64,000 nucleotides of DNA, taken from contig NZ_BDDS01000001.1 of NCBI RefSeq assembly GCF_001653135.1, positions 372,001-436,000 of the forward strand. Direction: 5' to 3'. Shown piece by piece: positions 44,769 through 52,360 of this stretch. Source of the DNA: Pseudoalteromonas neustonica. GTDB taxonomy: Bacteria > Pseudomonadota > Gammaproteobacteria > Enterobacterales > Alteromonadaceae. The notes beneath the pieces were generated by a model. It had not been told where the DNA came from. It made no database searches and was given only the letters and a program-made list of their open reading frames with translations. The position numbers and the translations under genes were made by a program. The first letter of the stretch is position 1; every line of letters starts with the position of its first letter.

Positions 44769-45910
44769 TTAATTTATTAAAAGTGTTATATAAAAAAGAA
44801 GTCATGGATGCCAGTCGTGACAAACGTTCAGTAATGGCAGGACTTTATTATGCAATTGGTGCCCCGCTTGGCATATGCATACTTTTTACATTGCTATTAC
44901 AACAGCTTGCATCGCCTGATGCATTAAAAATAACGATTGAAAATAGTCTTTCAGCACCTAACTTAGTGGCTCATTTAAAAAACAATGATATCGCAATGGG
45001 AACGGATAATACGGATAGCAAATTAAAGCCAATTATATTGCAAATAAGTGATGATTATCAGAAGAATATGCGCGAAGGTCGCCCAGCGACTGTAACGCTC
45101 ATTGCAGATAAATCAGATGATAAGCTACGTAAACATATTCAACGCGTGGAAAAAACGCTTGCTTTGTATAATTCTGAAGTGGCTAGCTTAAGGTTAATTA
45201 CACGGGGTGTCGACCCTCAACTAATGAGAGTGCTTGCGGTTGAGGTCAATGATCAAGCAACACCTGATTCTAAAGGTGGTATGTTCTTGGGGATTGCAAC
45301 TCTATCAATGATTTTAACTGTATTTTATGCTGCAATGAACCTAGCAATAGATACCAGTGCCGGGGAGCGTGAACGTAATTCTTTATCATTATTGTTAAGT
45401 CACCCATTAAGTAGCTTACACATTGTATTAGCAAAATCGGCGGCGATAGCGACATTCTCTATGCTGGGATTAGCGATCATTCTAGTGGTGTCGAAGTTTT
45501 CTTACGGTATGGTGCCGTGGCAGCAGCTAGGGTTTAGCGTAACCATTACACCGTCATTTATGCTTTTTTGTGCCGTAGTTTGTTTGCCAATTGCATTTAT
45601 GTCAGCCAGTTTACAGGTGTTTGTTTCGTTTACGGCAAAATCATTTAAAGAGGCGCAATCATACGTGACGATGGTGTTATTTATTCCGATGGCATTAAGC
45701 ATGGTAACGACTTACGGTATTGCGACAGATATTGTGCAATGGTTACCTATTGCTGCGCAGCAATTTGCACTCATGGAGTTTATTAAAGGCAACCCAATAC
45801 CGGTGCCACAATTAGTGCTATCAACATTGATTACAATTATATTGTTTGGCGTATTTAGTTATTTAAGTAGCCGTATGCTTAAAAGCGAAAAAGTAGTATT
45901 TGGTTTGTAA
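44765..45910 (+). CDS. NatB-like ABC-2 transporter permease
   Basis: 381 residues. The N-terminal helix (about 24-47) is followed by an extracytoplasmic domain (about 50-170), then five or six helices (about 172-375) with AGERERNSLSLLLSHPLSSL, the coupling motif of NatB/ABC-2 permeases. It overlaps the ATPase gene by 4 bases. A perfect hairpin terminator follows 20 bases after the stop. With the upstream gene it forms an export complex, possibly for a peptide or for the product of the secreted peptidase; this is inference. Confidence 0.9.
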   Translation: MINLLKVLYKKEVMDASRDKRSVMAGLYYAIGAPLGICILFTLLLQQLASPDALKITIENSLSAPNLVAHLKNNDIAMGTDNTDSKLKPIILQISDDYQKNMREGRPATVTLIADKSDDKLRKHIQRVEKTLALYNSEVASLRLITRGVDPQLMRVLAVEVNDQATPDSKGGMFLGIATLSMILTVFYAAMNLAIDTSAGERERNSLSLLLSHPLSSLHIVLAKSAAIATFSMLGLAIILVVSKFSYGMVPWQQLGFSVTITPSFMLFCAVVCLPIAFMSASLQVFVSFTAKSFKEAQSYVTMVLFIPMALSMVTTYGIATDIVQWLPIAAQQFALMEFIKGNPIPVPQLVLSTLITIILFGVFSYLSSRMLKSEKVVFGL

Positions 45911-45929
45911 GTTTAAAAACCTTAAAAAC

Positions 45930-45963
45930 ATATTAAAAGCGGCCGTTGAGCCGCTTTTAATAT
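45930..45963. terminator. Bidirectional terminator hairpin
   Basis: ATATTAAAAGCGGC and GCCGCTTTTAATAT form a perfect 14-bp stem around a 6-base loop, with an A run on one side and a T run on the other. It lies between the convergent NatB-like (stop 45910) and oxidoreductase (stop 45973) genes. Confidence 0.9.
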
Positions 45964-45972
45964 GGAATGCGA

Positions 45973-46602
45973 TTAAAGTGAAGTGATTGGCTTATCGCCA
46001 TCGAATAACTCAAAGATGCTATTTTCGTTTGTTGAATGGTTGGCTATTAGTAATAGCGCATTCGCAACGTTTTCTCGACTGATTTTAGCCTCATTTCGCT
46101 CACTGGGTTGTTGTGTGGTAATTTTTAGTGAAGCATCTTCGTCGGTGAGTGAGCCTGGGCGTACGATTGTATAATTTAAGCCACTATTTATTAAATGCTC
46201 ATCAGCCATGTGTTTTGCCACTAAATAAGGTTTTAAATCGCTTTGGATTGCATCCGGGTTATCTGCACCAATTGAACTGACCATGATAAAGCGCTTAATG
46301 CCATATTGTTTTGCATAATTTACGGCTTTAGTTGCCGCCCATAAATCAATTAATAACGTTTTATCATCACCCGTACTACCACCTGAACCTGCGGCAAAGA
46401 TTACTTGCTCACAGCCATCAAACGCTTGGCTAAAGTCACTTTCAAGATCCTGCTCGATAATATCCAAGTAGCTACTACTTAAATCGCTTAACTTATTTTT
46501 ATCGCGAACAAGCGCGATAACATGCTGCTGATCATTAAGTAGTAATTGTGTCGTCATTTTACCTATTTGGCCACTTGCACCTATGATTAATGTTTTGCCC
46601 AT
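45973..46602 (-). CDS. NAD(P)-binding atypical SDR oxidoreductase (YwnB/SDR_a5-like)
   Basis: 209 residues opening MGKTLIIGASGQIGKMTTQ, the glycine-rich NAD(P)-binding motif GxxGxxG. It has VIFAAGSGGS and the strand FIMVSSIGADNP, followed by YTIVRPGSLTDE, all typical of the NmrA/YwnB-like group of atypical short-chain dehydrogenases. The classical Tyr-x-x-x-Lys pair is not obvious, so it may bind a nucleotide for regulation rather than catalyse a reaction. It is a single gene, and the function is not known. Confidence 0.85.
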   Translation of the reverse strand: MGKTLIIGASGQIGKMTTQLLLNDQQHVIALVRDKNKLSDLSSSYLDIIEQDLESDFSQAFDGCEQVIFAAGSGGSTGDDKTLLIDLWAATKAVNYAKQYGIKRFIMVSSIGADNPDAIQSDLKPYLVAKHMADEHLINSGLNYTIVRPGSLTDEDASLKITTQQPSERNEAKISRENVANALLLIANHSTNENSIFELFDGDKPITSL

Positions 46603-46923
46603 TGTTAACTCCTTTCGTTATAAATGAATCGCTAAATTACTCGCGTAACAATAGAGCTTGGGGGAGATATTTATTTTTAAAGGGGTATATAACAAGTAAG
46701 CACTAAACATGCTTTTACTAAGACAGGGTCATCTTTATCTTAAAGTTGCATGAAACGTGCAATAAAAAGTGGAGTAAATGAAATAAGCGTAGTTGCTGTG
46801 TTATCATTTTATTTCTTAATTTAATGCTTGCTCGGTCTTTTTTTTATTTTTCGAGGCACTATTTTTAGTACACAATAATATGATTAAGTATGGGTTTTAT
46901 TTTTACAAAAAAGGCAATGAACA
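46603..46923. other. Intergenic region, nothing distinct
   Basis: About 320 AT-rich bases between the divergent oxidoreductase and TPR-protein genes. No gene, hairpin or repeat family member was found. It must hold the promoters for both sides. Confidence 0.5.
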
Positions 46924-47346
46924 ATGATGAATACTAAGCTTTATAAAATAGTTTTAAATTTAGCTGGCGAGCTTGTAGATGCAGCACAAAGAAAAAACCA
47001 AACTAGGTTTGATGCTCTTTACGCTGAGCTAAAAGCATTGTGTATTGAAAACGAAAGCACCGATAAAGATCATCCCGTTCAGTGGGAAACGTTAGCAGAT
47101 TTTACTGACGAGTTTGAAGATGCAGTATTATTGTATGAAAAGGCATTAGCAAAAGCGGTAGAAATTAACGCGAAGGATTACATGTCATCAATCGCTTACT
47201 CAATAGCGACTATGCAAATAGAGCTAGGCCAAATTGAGGCTGCAATTACAAGTCTTGAAAACGCTAAAGTAAGCGCGAATAAAATCGCAGATAAAGAGCT
47301 AAAAACTGAAATTGACGAATTATTAGAAAAACTTTCAGCTAAATAA
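46924..47346 (+). CDS. Small TPR-like cytoplasmic protein of unknown function
   Basis: 140 residues, acidic, without signal peptide or membrane segment. Alternating amphipathic helices (LYAELKALCIENESTDKDHP; DYMSSIAYSIATMQIELGQI; AAITSLENAKVSANKI) suggest about two tetratricopeptide-like units, a fold for protein contacts. No catalytic motif is visible. It stands alone upstream of the cold-shock cluster; its relation to those genes is unknown. An AT-rich inverted repeat with 17-bp arms follows 64 bases after the stop. Confidence 0.65.
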   Translation: MMNTKLYKIVLNLAGELVDAAQRKNQTRFDALYAELKALCIENESTDKDHPVQWETLADFTDEFEDAVLLYEKALAKAVEINAKDYMSSIAYSIATMQIELGQIEAAITSLENAKVSANKIADKELKTEIDELLEKLSAK

Positions 47347-47409
47347 TAGTGAACGCATTATTTAAATAGAAATAATTGGACGCGTTTAGCTTAAAAATAA
47401 ACATTGCAC

Positions 47410-47457
47410 TTATTAATAATTATTAAAGTTGTCAACATCGTTAATAATTATTAATAA
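47410..47457. repeat. AT-only inverted repeat with perfect 17-bp arms
   Basis: TTATTAATAATTATTAA (47410-47426) and TTAATAATTATTAATAA (47441-47457) are exact reverse complements around a 14-base centre that itself contains GTTGTCAAC. No T run follows. It could be a transcript end for the TPR gene or a binding site upstream of the cold-shock promoters. Confidence 0.7.
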
Positions 47458-47629
47458 AGTGGGATCTTGCTGCAGGACAATGTTAACAAGGGGAAGAGCT
47501 TTTGAAAGTATCAATAACACGACCGTTTGATAGTTTTCTTCGTGTTAATATATAAATAAAATTAAATAAAACTTGTTCTATGGTCGGATTTACTGTTATC
47601 CTTCTTCGCATCGGGTTGATAGAAAGCCC

Positions 47630-47694
47630 TGTTTATTTGTAAGTACCACGTTGTTATTAGTAATAATCCTTCGCGTTATCCTCAGTTAAATATT
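47630..47694 (+). promoter_or_regulatory. Conserved 65-bp cold-shock leader block, copy 1
   Basis: 65 bases beginning TGTTTATTTGTAAGTACCAC, containing the palindrome-like TTATTAGTAATAA and ending CAGTTAAATATT. The same block, with a few substitutions, precedes each of the three cold-shock genes. It starts 130 bases before the ATG. By position it probably covers the promoter or the 5' end of the untranslated leader, where a cold-box regulatory element lies in E. coli cspA. Confidence 0.75.
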
Positions 47695-47759
47695 CGTTTT
47701 CTTCCTTGTTAAATTGCCTATTTTAAAGGCGCACTTTTATTAATTCTTAGGATACTATT

Positions 47760-47969
47760 ATGTCTACTACAACTACTGGTTCAGTAAAATGGTTTAACGA
47801 AGCTAAAGGTTTTGGTTTTATTGAACAAGAGTCAGGCCCTGATGTTTTTGCTCATTTCAGCGCAATCACAAGTGATGGCTTTAAAACTCTAGCTGAAGGC
47901 CAACGTGTACAGTTTACTGTTACTCAAGGTCAAAAAGGCCCGCAAGCTGAAAATATCGTTTGCATCTAA
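47760..47969 (+). CDS. CspA-family cold-shock protein, paralogue 1
   Basis: 69 residues, a single cold-shock domain. RNP1 motif KGFGFIE (about residues 18-24) and RNP2-like VFAHF (about 31-35) are present, with the conserved KWFN aromatic patch near residue 10. These proteins bind single-stranded RNA and DNA and act as RNA chaperones. TTAGGA lies ahead of the ATG. It differs from the next two paralogues at only a few positions (SVKWFN and AITSDGF). It is the first of three tandem copies, each with its own leader and hairpin. Confidence 0.96.
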   Translation: MSTTTTGSVKWFNEAKGFGFIEQESGPDVFAHFSAITSDGFKTLAEGQRVQFTVTQGQKGPQAENIVCI

Positions 47970-47979
47970 ATTGTTTAAA

Positions 47980-48005
47980 TTGATGGGTTATTACTAACCC
48001 GTCAA
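47980..48005 (+). terminator. Hairpin after cold-shock gene 1
   Basis: TTGATGGGTTA and TAACCCGTCAA form an 11-bp stem (one G-U pair) with a 4-base loop. Similar hairpins follow the other two cold-shock genes, so each gene probably ends its own transcript, although T runs are short. Confidence 0.7.
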
Positions 48006-48026
48006 TATATAAGTTTGAAAAAAAAT

Positions 48027-48091
48027 TGTTTATTTGTACGTACCACGTTGTTATTAGTAATAATTATACGCGCTGTCCTCAGTTAAATATT
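48027..48091 (+). promoter_or_regulatory. Conserved 65-bp cold-shock leader block, copy 2
   Basis: Same length as copy 1 and near-identical to copy 3, from TGTTTATTTGTACGTACCAC to CAGTTAAATATT, starting 124 bases before the ATG at 48151. A TTGAAA box about 12 bases before the block and TACGTA inside it are 17 bases apart and could be a weak promoter. Alternatively the block is the 5' end of the transcript. Confidence 0.75.
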
Positions 48092-48150
48092 TTTTCCGGC
48101 TCAATCGTCTGAATTACAGACACACATTTACTATATTTAGGATATCTATT

Positions 48151-48360
48151 ATGTCTACTACAACAACTGGTACAGTTAAATTCTTTAATGAAGCAAAAGG
48201 TTTCGGTTTTATCGAACAAGAGTCAGGTCCTGACGTTTTTGCTCATTTCAGTGCTATCTCTGGCGATGGTTTTAAAACCCTTGCTGAAGGCCAACGTGTA
48301 CAGTTTACTGTTACTCAAGGTCAAAAAGGCCCGCAAGCTGAAAACATCGTTTGCATCTAA
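48151..48360 (+). CDS. CspA-family cold-shock protein, paralogue 2
   Basis: 69 residues, a single cold-shock domain with [15 protein letters not shown] (RNP1) and DVFAHF (RNP2). It differs from paralogue 3 only near residue 3 (MSTTTT against MSNTTT). The DNA coding for the C-terminal half, from CAACGTGTACAGTTTACTGT onward, is almost the same in all three genes, which indicates recent duplication or gene conversion. AGGA lies ahead of the ATG. Role: RNA chaperone, probably cold- or growth-phase-induced; the exact trigger is not visible. Confidence 0.96.
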   Translation: MSTTTTGTVKFFNEAKGFGFIEQESGPDVFAHFSAISGDGFKTLAEGQRVQFTVTQGQKGPQAENIVCI

Positions 48361-48370
48361 TTGCCTTATT

Positions 48371-48394
48371 TAATGGGTTAGCAATAACCCATTA
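48371..48394 (+). terminator. Hairpin after cold-shock gene 2
   Basis: TAATGGGTTA and TAACCCATTA form a perfect 10-bp stem around GCAA, a stable tetraloop. It starts 10 bases after the stop and is the same hairpin as after gene 3. Confidence 0.7.
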
Positions 48395-48419
48395 ATGTTT
48401 AGAAGTTTGAAAGAAAGAT

Positions 48420-48484
48420 TGTTTATTTGTACGTACCACGTTGTTATTAGTAATAATTCTACGCGTTATCCTCAGTTAAATATT
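48420..48484 (+). promoter_or_regulatory. Conserved 65-bp cold-shock leader block, copy 3
   Basis: TGTTTATTTGTACGTACCAC to CAGTTAAATATT, starting 127 bases before the ATG at 48547. A TTGAAA box precedes it as in copy 2. The block is far better conserved than the remaining leader between it and the start codon, which argues for selection or for a recent duplication boundary. Confidence 0.75.
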
Positions 48485-48546
48485 TGTTTTTTCCAGCTCA
48501 ACCGCCTCTTTATGGCACACTTTTATTAATTTTTAGGATATCTATT

Positions 48547-48756
48547 ATGTCTAACACTACAACTGGTACAGTTAAATTTTTCAACGAAGCAAAAGGTTTC
48601 GGTTTTATCGAACAAGAGTCAGGTCCTGACGTTTTTGCTCATTTCAGTGCAATCTCAGGCGACGGTTTCAAAACTCTTGCTGAAGGCCAACGTGTACAGT
48701 TTACTGTTACTCAAGGTCAAAAAGGTCCACAAGCTGAAAACATCGTTTGCATCTAA
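48547..48756 (+). CDS. CspA-family cold-shock protein, paralogue 3
   Basis: 69 residues from ATG at 48547, which has TTAGGA upstream and aligns with the starts of the other two paralogues; an open extension upstream runs through the leader and is not translated in this model. The cold-shock domain has KGFGFIE and VFAHF. The protein is almost identical to paralogue 2. It is the last of the tandem set and is followed by the same tetraloop hairpin. Triplication may serve dosage or different timing under leaders that have diverged outside the 65-bp block. Confidence 0.96.
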   Translation: MSNTTTGTVKFFNEAKGFGFIEQESGPDVFAHFSAISGDGFKTLAEGQRVQFTVTQGQKGPQAENIVCI

Positions 48757-48768
48757 TTGCATACAATT

Positions 48769-48792
48769 TAATGGGTTAGCAATAACCCATTA
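48769..48792 (+). terminator. Hairpin after cold-shock gene 3
   Basis: TAATGGGTTA-GCAA-TAACCCATTA, identical to the hairpin after gene 2. The convergent SnoaL-like gene ends at 48847, so it may block read-through into it. Confidence 0.7.
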
Positions 48793-48846
48793 ATATTATT
48801 ATTTAAAATAACTTCTGCATTTTTAATACATTTCACATTCTTTTAT

Positions 48847-49242
48847 TCAGTATCTTATCGTACTCACAGTTTCGCGAAAATAATCCACTTTACCTGCCAA
48901 CTCATGAGAAATAATATAAGTACGGCTGCTAACGTCTTTTTTTGCTTCACCATACCAAAATGATTGATCAAAGGTTGTTATATGCCAGCCATCCCCTAAA
49001 GCTTGAGATCCCATGCTTGTAATAAGGGTTCCTTTAGGAAAAATATCAGTACTTAGACGAGTTAATAAAGTTATAAAGCCAGCTTTGTCATTGCATTGTT
49101 GCCAACTGGTTTGCGCATCATCTTTGTAATGCTCTATACGCAGATCAATATCGTCAGCAATTAAATCTAGTAATGCCATATTTCCTTTTTCGAATAAATT
49201 TAAAACTTTATGAATTGCAATATCACTATAGCGTTCAATCAT
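48847..49242 (-). CDS. SnoaL/NTF2-like fold protein
   Basis: 131 residues, the length of a single NTF2-like cone fold. It begins with helices (MIERYSDIAIHKVLNLFEKG) followed by IDLRIEHYKDDAQTSWQ and strands GWHITTFDQSFWYGEAKKDV, which suit the SnoaL-like group of small-ligand enzymes or binding proteins. No catalytic residues can be assigned. It diverges from a LysR-type regulator with a 104-base gap that contains an inverted repeat, so it is probably the regulator's target. Confidence 0.7.
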   Translation of the reverse strand: MIERYSDIAIHKVLNLFEKGNMALLDLIADDIDLRIEHYKDDAQTSWQQCNDKAGFITLLTRLSTDIFPKGTLITSMGSQALGDGWHITTFDQSFWYGEAKKDVSSRTYIISHELAGKVDYFRETVSTIRY

Positions 49243-49300
49243 TTTTTAGTCCTTTTGGTTAATTGTATTGTTTTCTCAGTTGAAATTAGCAAATTCATAG

Positions 49301-49340
49301 CTATAGGTATAATATTGTTTATATTATCAATCTATAGGTA
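49301..49340. promoter_or_regulatory. Candidate LysR-type operator between divergent genes
   Basis: CTATAGGTA occurs at 49301-49309 and again at 49332-49340, 31 bases (three helical turns) apart. Between them ATAATAT (49309-49315) and ATATTAT (49321-49327) form a perfect inverted repeat with a 5-base spacer. LysR regulators bind such dyads between themselves and a divergent target. Confidence 0.55.
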
Positions 49341-49346
49341 AATTAT

Positions 49347-50171
49347 GTGATAGAGGTTAGGCCATTAACTTACTTCATCTCAGCATATGAGGAAGGATCA
49401 ATCACTGCAGCGGCATCGCGATGTTTCATTGCTCAGCCTTCAGTTACTCATGCTATTAAAACTCTGGAAATAAGTTTAGGTGTTAAGTTATTTGAACGCA
49501 GTAAACGAGGTATAAAACCCACCGCTGATGGCCATAAGCTTTACAAACTTGCGAGTGATTTACTGTTACAAAACCAGCAGTTAGAGGCCGCTTTTATACC
49601 TAGCAATGTGCACGAGTTAAATCTATATGTGCAGCCGGATATAAATATCGAGCGCTACGCTAATATTCTAGAACTGATAAAAAATACACCTATAAATGTT
49701 AACTTATTCATCGTTGATGTTATTGAACAAGCGCAAATAGCGCTGATTGATGAGCAATTATTACCACCACAGTTTAAATTTAAAGGGCTAAACCAAGAAG
49801 GCTATAAGCTGATCGTACATAAAGATCACCCCTTAGCGAAAAATAAAACAGTGGGTTTGAATGAGTTGCAAGGGTTAGCCTTTATTGAAAGGCCTTACTG
49901 CACTAATCGAAAAGCATTTGAAAGACTTATTAGTGATGAAAATATATCAATCACTTATCAAGGCAAAGCTATCCATGACTTTCAGCTTCAAGGCCTTGTA
50001 AAGTTAGGTTTCGGAGTTGCTGTTATACCTGAATCATACATTCAAAAAGAATGTGATTTAAAGTATATTCCGATTGTCTTAAATAACCCTATAATGCGCT
50101 CGATTGTATTAGCTTATCGAAAGTTACCAAAGAGTGTAGTTGCAGTTATCGAAGGTACCTCACTGATTTAA
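49347..50171 (+). CDS. LysR-family transcriptional regulator
   Basis: 274 residues from GTG at 49347, slightly shorter than the usual 290-310. The N-terminal helix-turn-helix has GSITAAASRCFIAQPSVTHA and IKTLEISLGVKLFERSKRGI (about residues 16-60). The effector domain (about 85-270) has HKDHPLAKNKTVGLNELQGL and VKLGFGVAVIPESYI. It diverges from the SnoaL-like gene, with repeats in the gap that fit an operator. The effector is unknown. Confidence 0.93.
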   Translation: MIEVRPLTYFISAYEEGSITAAASRCFIAQPSVTHAIKTLEISLGVKLFERSKRGIKPTADGHKLYKLASDLLLQNQQLEAAFIPSNVHELNLYVQPDINIERYANILELIKNTPINVNLFIVDVIEQAQIALIDEQLLPPQFKFKGLNQEGYKLIVHKDHPLAKNKTVGLNELQGLAFIERPYCTNRKAFERLISDENISITYQGKAIHDFQLQGLVKLGFGVAVIPESYIQKECDLKYIPIVLNNPIMRSIVLAYRKLPKSVVAVIEGTSLI

Positions 50172-50386
50172 AGTTTTTATTTTATATCTCAGCCGTAAGG
50201 TATTATAGGTAAGTTAAATTGGCGATTTAGCCTATGCGCTATCTGAGGTATAATGCTTGAATTGTTGGTAATTGCCTCAATATAGTGATTACTTATTGCG
50301 ATGTTGCATTATTTTAAATACAAGTACACCTCGTGATAATATCACACTTTATAACATCGCATTTATTCTTAAAATTTGGATTTGTC

Positions 50387-51010
50387 GTGGCGCAAGTAAG
50401 AGCTAGAGTCCAGCTTAATGTTGGCAAAAACAGTGATATTCCCGCAGAAATAATCTCATTCAGCGGTTTAAAAGATGGTCAAGAGCATGTTGCATTGGTA
50501 TTTAACCGTGCAGATACAGAGCAATCTGTACCACTTATCCGTATGCATTCTGAGTGTTTAACAGGCGATGTATTTCATTCATCTCGCTGTGATTGTGGCG
50601 AACAACTCAATGAATGTATTGAGATGATGAACCAACAGGGTGGTATTTTGCTCTATTTACGCCAAGAAGGGCGCGGCATTGGTTTATATAACAAAATCGA
50701 TGCTTATGTATTGCAATCACAAGGTATGAATACCTATGAAGCAAATAACCATTTAGGGTTTGCTGATGATTTACGTGACTTCTCAGACGCCGTTTTGATG
50801 CTTGAAGCGATGGGGTTAAATCATGTTAAATTAATGACAAATAACCCAAATAAATTAAATGCACTGCGAGATGCTGGGATTGAGGTTGATTCAGTTGTAG
50901 GCACTCACGCTCATATTAAAGCGGGTGTCGTAGGGAATCGTGCTTATTTAGAAACTAAAATTAAGCACGGCGCGCACATGTTAGATATAAAGAAGATTAA
51001 AAAACCATAG
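50387..51010 (+). CDS. ribA: GTP cyclohydrolase II
   Basis: 207 residues from GTG at 50387, chosen because GGA lies 7 bases upstream and the start [10 protein letters not shown] suits the family; the frame runs further upstream without support. Conserved blocks are [20 protein letters not shown], with the zinc cysteines, [17 protein letters not shown] and [19 protein letters not shown]. It performs the first step of riboflavin synthesis, opening GTP. It is not fused to a RibB domain. A perfect hairpin terminator follows, which separates it from the next gene. A second riboflavin locus may exist elsewhere. Confidence 0.92.
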   Translation: MAQVRARVQLNVGKNSDIPAEIISFSGLKDGQEHVALVFNRADTEQSVPLIRMHSECLTGDVFHSSRCDCGEQLNECIEMMNQQGGILLYLRQEGRGIGLYNKIDAYVLQSQGMNTYEANNHLGFADDLRDFSDAVLMLEAMGLNHVKLMTNNPNKLNALRDAGIEVDSVVGTHAHIKAGVVGNRAYLETKIKHGAHMLDIKKIKKP

Positions 51011-51042
51011 TTTTGAGCTTTCAACTCTGTGATCCCACCTTG

Positions 51043-51070
51043 CGCCGAGTTATACTCGGCGTGTTTTGTT
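51043..51070 (+). terminator. Rho-independent terminator after ribA
   Basis: CGCCGAGT and ACTCGGCG form a perfect 8-bp GC-rich stem with a 3-base loop, followed by TGTTTTGTT. It ends ribA transcription 19 bases before the membrane-protein start. Confidence 0.85.
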
Positions 51071-51088
51071 GCTAATTTAAGAGCTAGT

Positions 51089-51877
51089 ATGTCAATTGAA
51101 TTACGAGTATTTAAAGCCGATGCTGGGCTGAAATGGTTTAAAGCTGGGTGGCATATTTTTAAAACACAGCCATTTACCTTTATTTTTATGCACTTATTTA
51201 TAGGTATTGTCGGCTTACTGTCGCTATTTTTGCCTTTTTTGCAAATATTAGCCGCGCTTGCAACGCCATTTTTAACGGCTGGTTTTTACCAAGCGGTAAT
51301 TACTAAGCAGCAAGGCGGAAAAATTATGCTGGCCGATATTCTTAAGCCTTTCACGGCTAAAGGTAATCGAATGGGGCTATTACGTTTGGCATTGTACCAA
51401 ATGGCAGCGGGTATACTGATGGCACTATTAGCCAGTGGTTTATTTGGTGAAGCGGTTGAAATTATGAGTAATCCAAATGTAGATCCAAATATCGCATTGC
51501 AGCAAGTCATTAACAGTATTTCGATGGCGAATGTGGCTTTGTTTTTAATTGCTTTGTCGGTTTATTTAACCGCGTTTGCGTACGCTGTACCACTGGTTTA
51601 TTTTAATAAACAAAAACATATATTTGAAGTGCTAAAAAGCTCATTTATGGTGTTTTATCACAACATGGCTCCACTGAGTATATACGGCGCAATTGCAGCG
51701 GGTTTGATGATGTTTTCAATGTTCTTATCATTCTTGCCTCTGTTGGTTTTAATGCCGATTTGTTACATTAGTTTTTTTGTTTCTTATCAAGCTATTTTTA
51801 TGCCGATTGTACCGCCAGCAGATGAAAAGCCTGTGGCGCAGCAGCATAATGATGACAGCGGTCGTTTTGACGCGTAA
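51089..51877 (+). CDS. BPSS1780-family integral membrane protein
   Basis: 262 residues from ATG at 51089 (TAAGAG about 6 bases upstream); an open extension to 51029 would run through the terminator. About six membrane helices: FIFMHLFIGIVGLLSLFLPF, ILAALATPFLTAGFYQAVI and others. The pattern VFKADAGLKWFKAGWHIFKT followed by this helix order fits the BPSS1780 family, whose function is unknown. It overlaps recX by one base (TAATG), so the two are co-transcribed; no direct link to recombination is known. Confidence 0.75.
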   Translation: MSIELRVFKADAGLKWFKAGWHIFKTQPFTFIFMHLFIGIVGLLSLFLPFLQILAALATPFLTAGFYQAVITKQQGGKIMLADILKPFTAKGNRMGLLRLALYQMAAGILMALLASGLFGEAVEIMSNPNVDPNIALQQVINSISMANVALFLIALSVYLTAFAYAVPLVYFNKQKHIFEVLKSSFMVFYHNMAPLSIYGAIAAGLMMFSMFLSFLPLLVLMPICYISFFVSYQAIFMPIVPPADEKPVAQQHNDDSGRFDA

Positions 51878-52341
51878 TGGCTGATGAAATGGATGAAGCT
51901 TTACAAAAAAAGCTAAAGAATTATGTACTTTGGTTACTCGGACGCCAAGAATATTCGCGTCGAGAGTTAACCCAAAAATTACAGCAAAAAGAGGCAACGC
52001 CTGAATTTATCGAGGCTTTATTAGATTGGTGCGAAGAGCACAATTTTATTAATGAGCAGCGTTATATTGAAGGGTTTGTTCGTCGTCATATTGCTAAAAA
52101 ACATGGTTTAAAGCGTATACAAAGCGAAGCCATGGGAAAAAGGATTGACCGAACACTTTTAGAAAGTGTTATTGAATCATTTGAAATAGATTGGTTTGAG
52201 TTAGCGCAGGATGCGTATTTAAAGAAATATTCAAATTCACAGGACGACTTCGATCACAAAGAAAAAGCTAAGCGCGTGCGCTACTTAATGTATCGAGGGT
52301 TCAGTTACGAACAAATAGATTTTGCAATGCAAGCACAGTAA
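51877..52341 (+). CDS. recX: RecX, modulator of RecA
   Basis: 154 residues, the usual size. It has the family's three-helix repeats: LLGRQEYSRRELTQKLQQKE, LDWCEEHNFINEQRYIEGFV and IAKKHGLKRIQSEAMGKRID, with the C-terminal RYLMYRGFSYEQIDFAM. RecX binds RecA filaments and limits their growth. In many gammaproteobacteria recX lies directly downstream of recA. Here recA is not in the window, and a membrane protein gene takes its place, while alaS follows 19 bases later as usual. Confidence 0.92.
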   Translation: MADEMDEALQKKLKNYVLWLLGRQEYSRRELTQKLQQKEATPEFIEALLDWCEEHNFINEQRYIEGFVRRHIAKKHGLKRIQSEAMGKRIDRTLLESVIESFEIDWFELAQDAYLKKYSNSQDDFDHKEKAKRVRYLMYRGFSYEQIDFAMQAQ

Positions 52342-52360
52342 AAATGGGTGAGACGTTCAC

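Noticed and set aside
47630-48484. Regularly repeated 65-bp blocks suggesting a CRISPR-like array
   Set aside because: The interval is about 395 bases and contains intact cold-shock genes; there are no short unique spacers and no cas genes.
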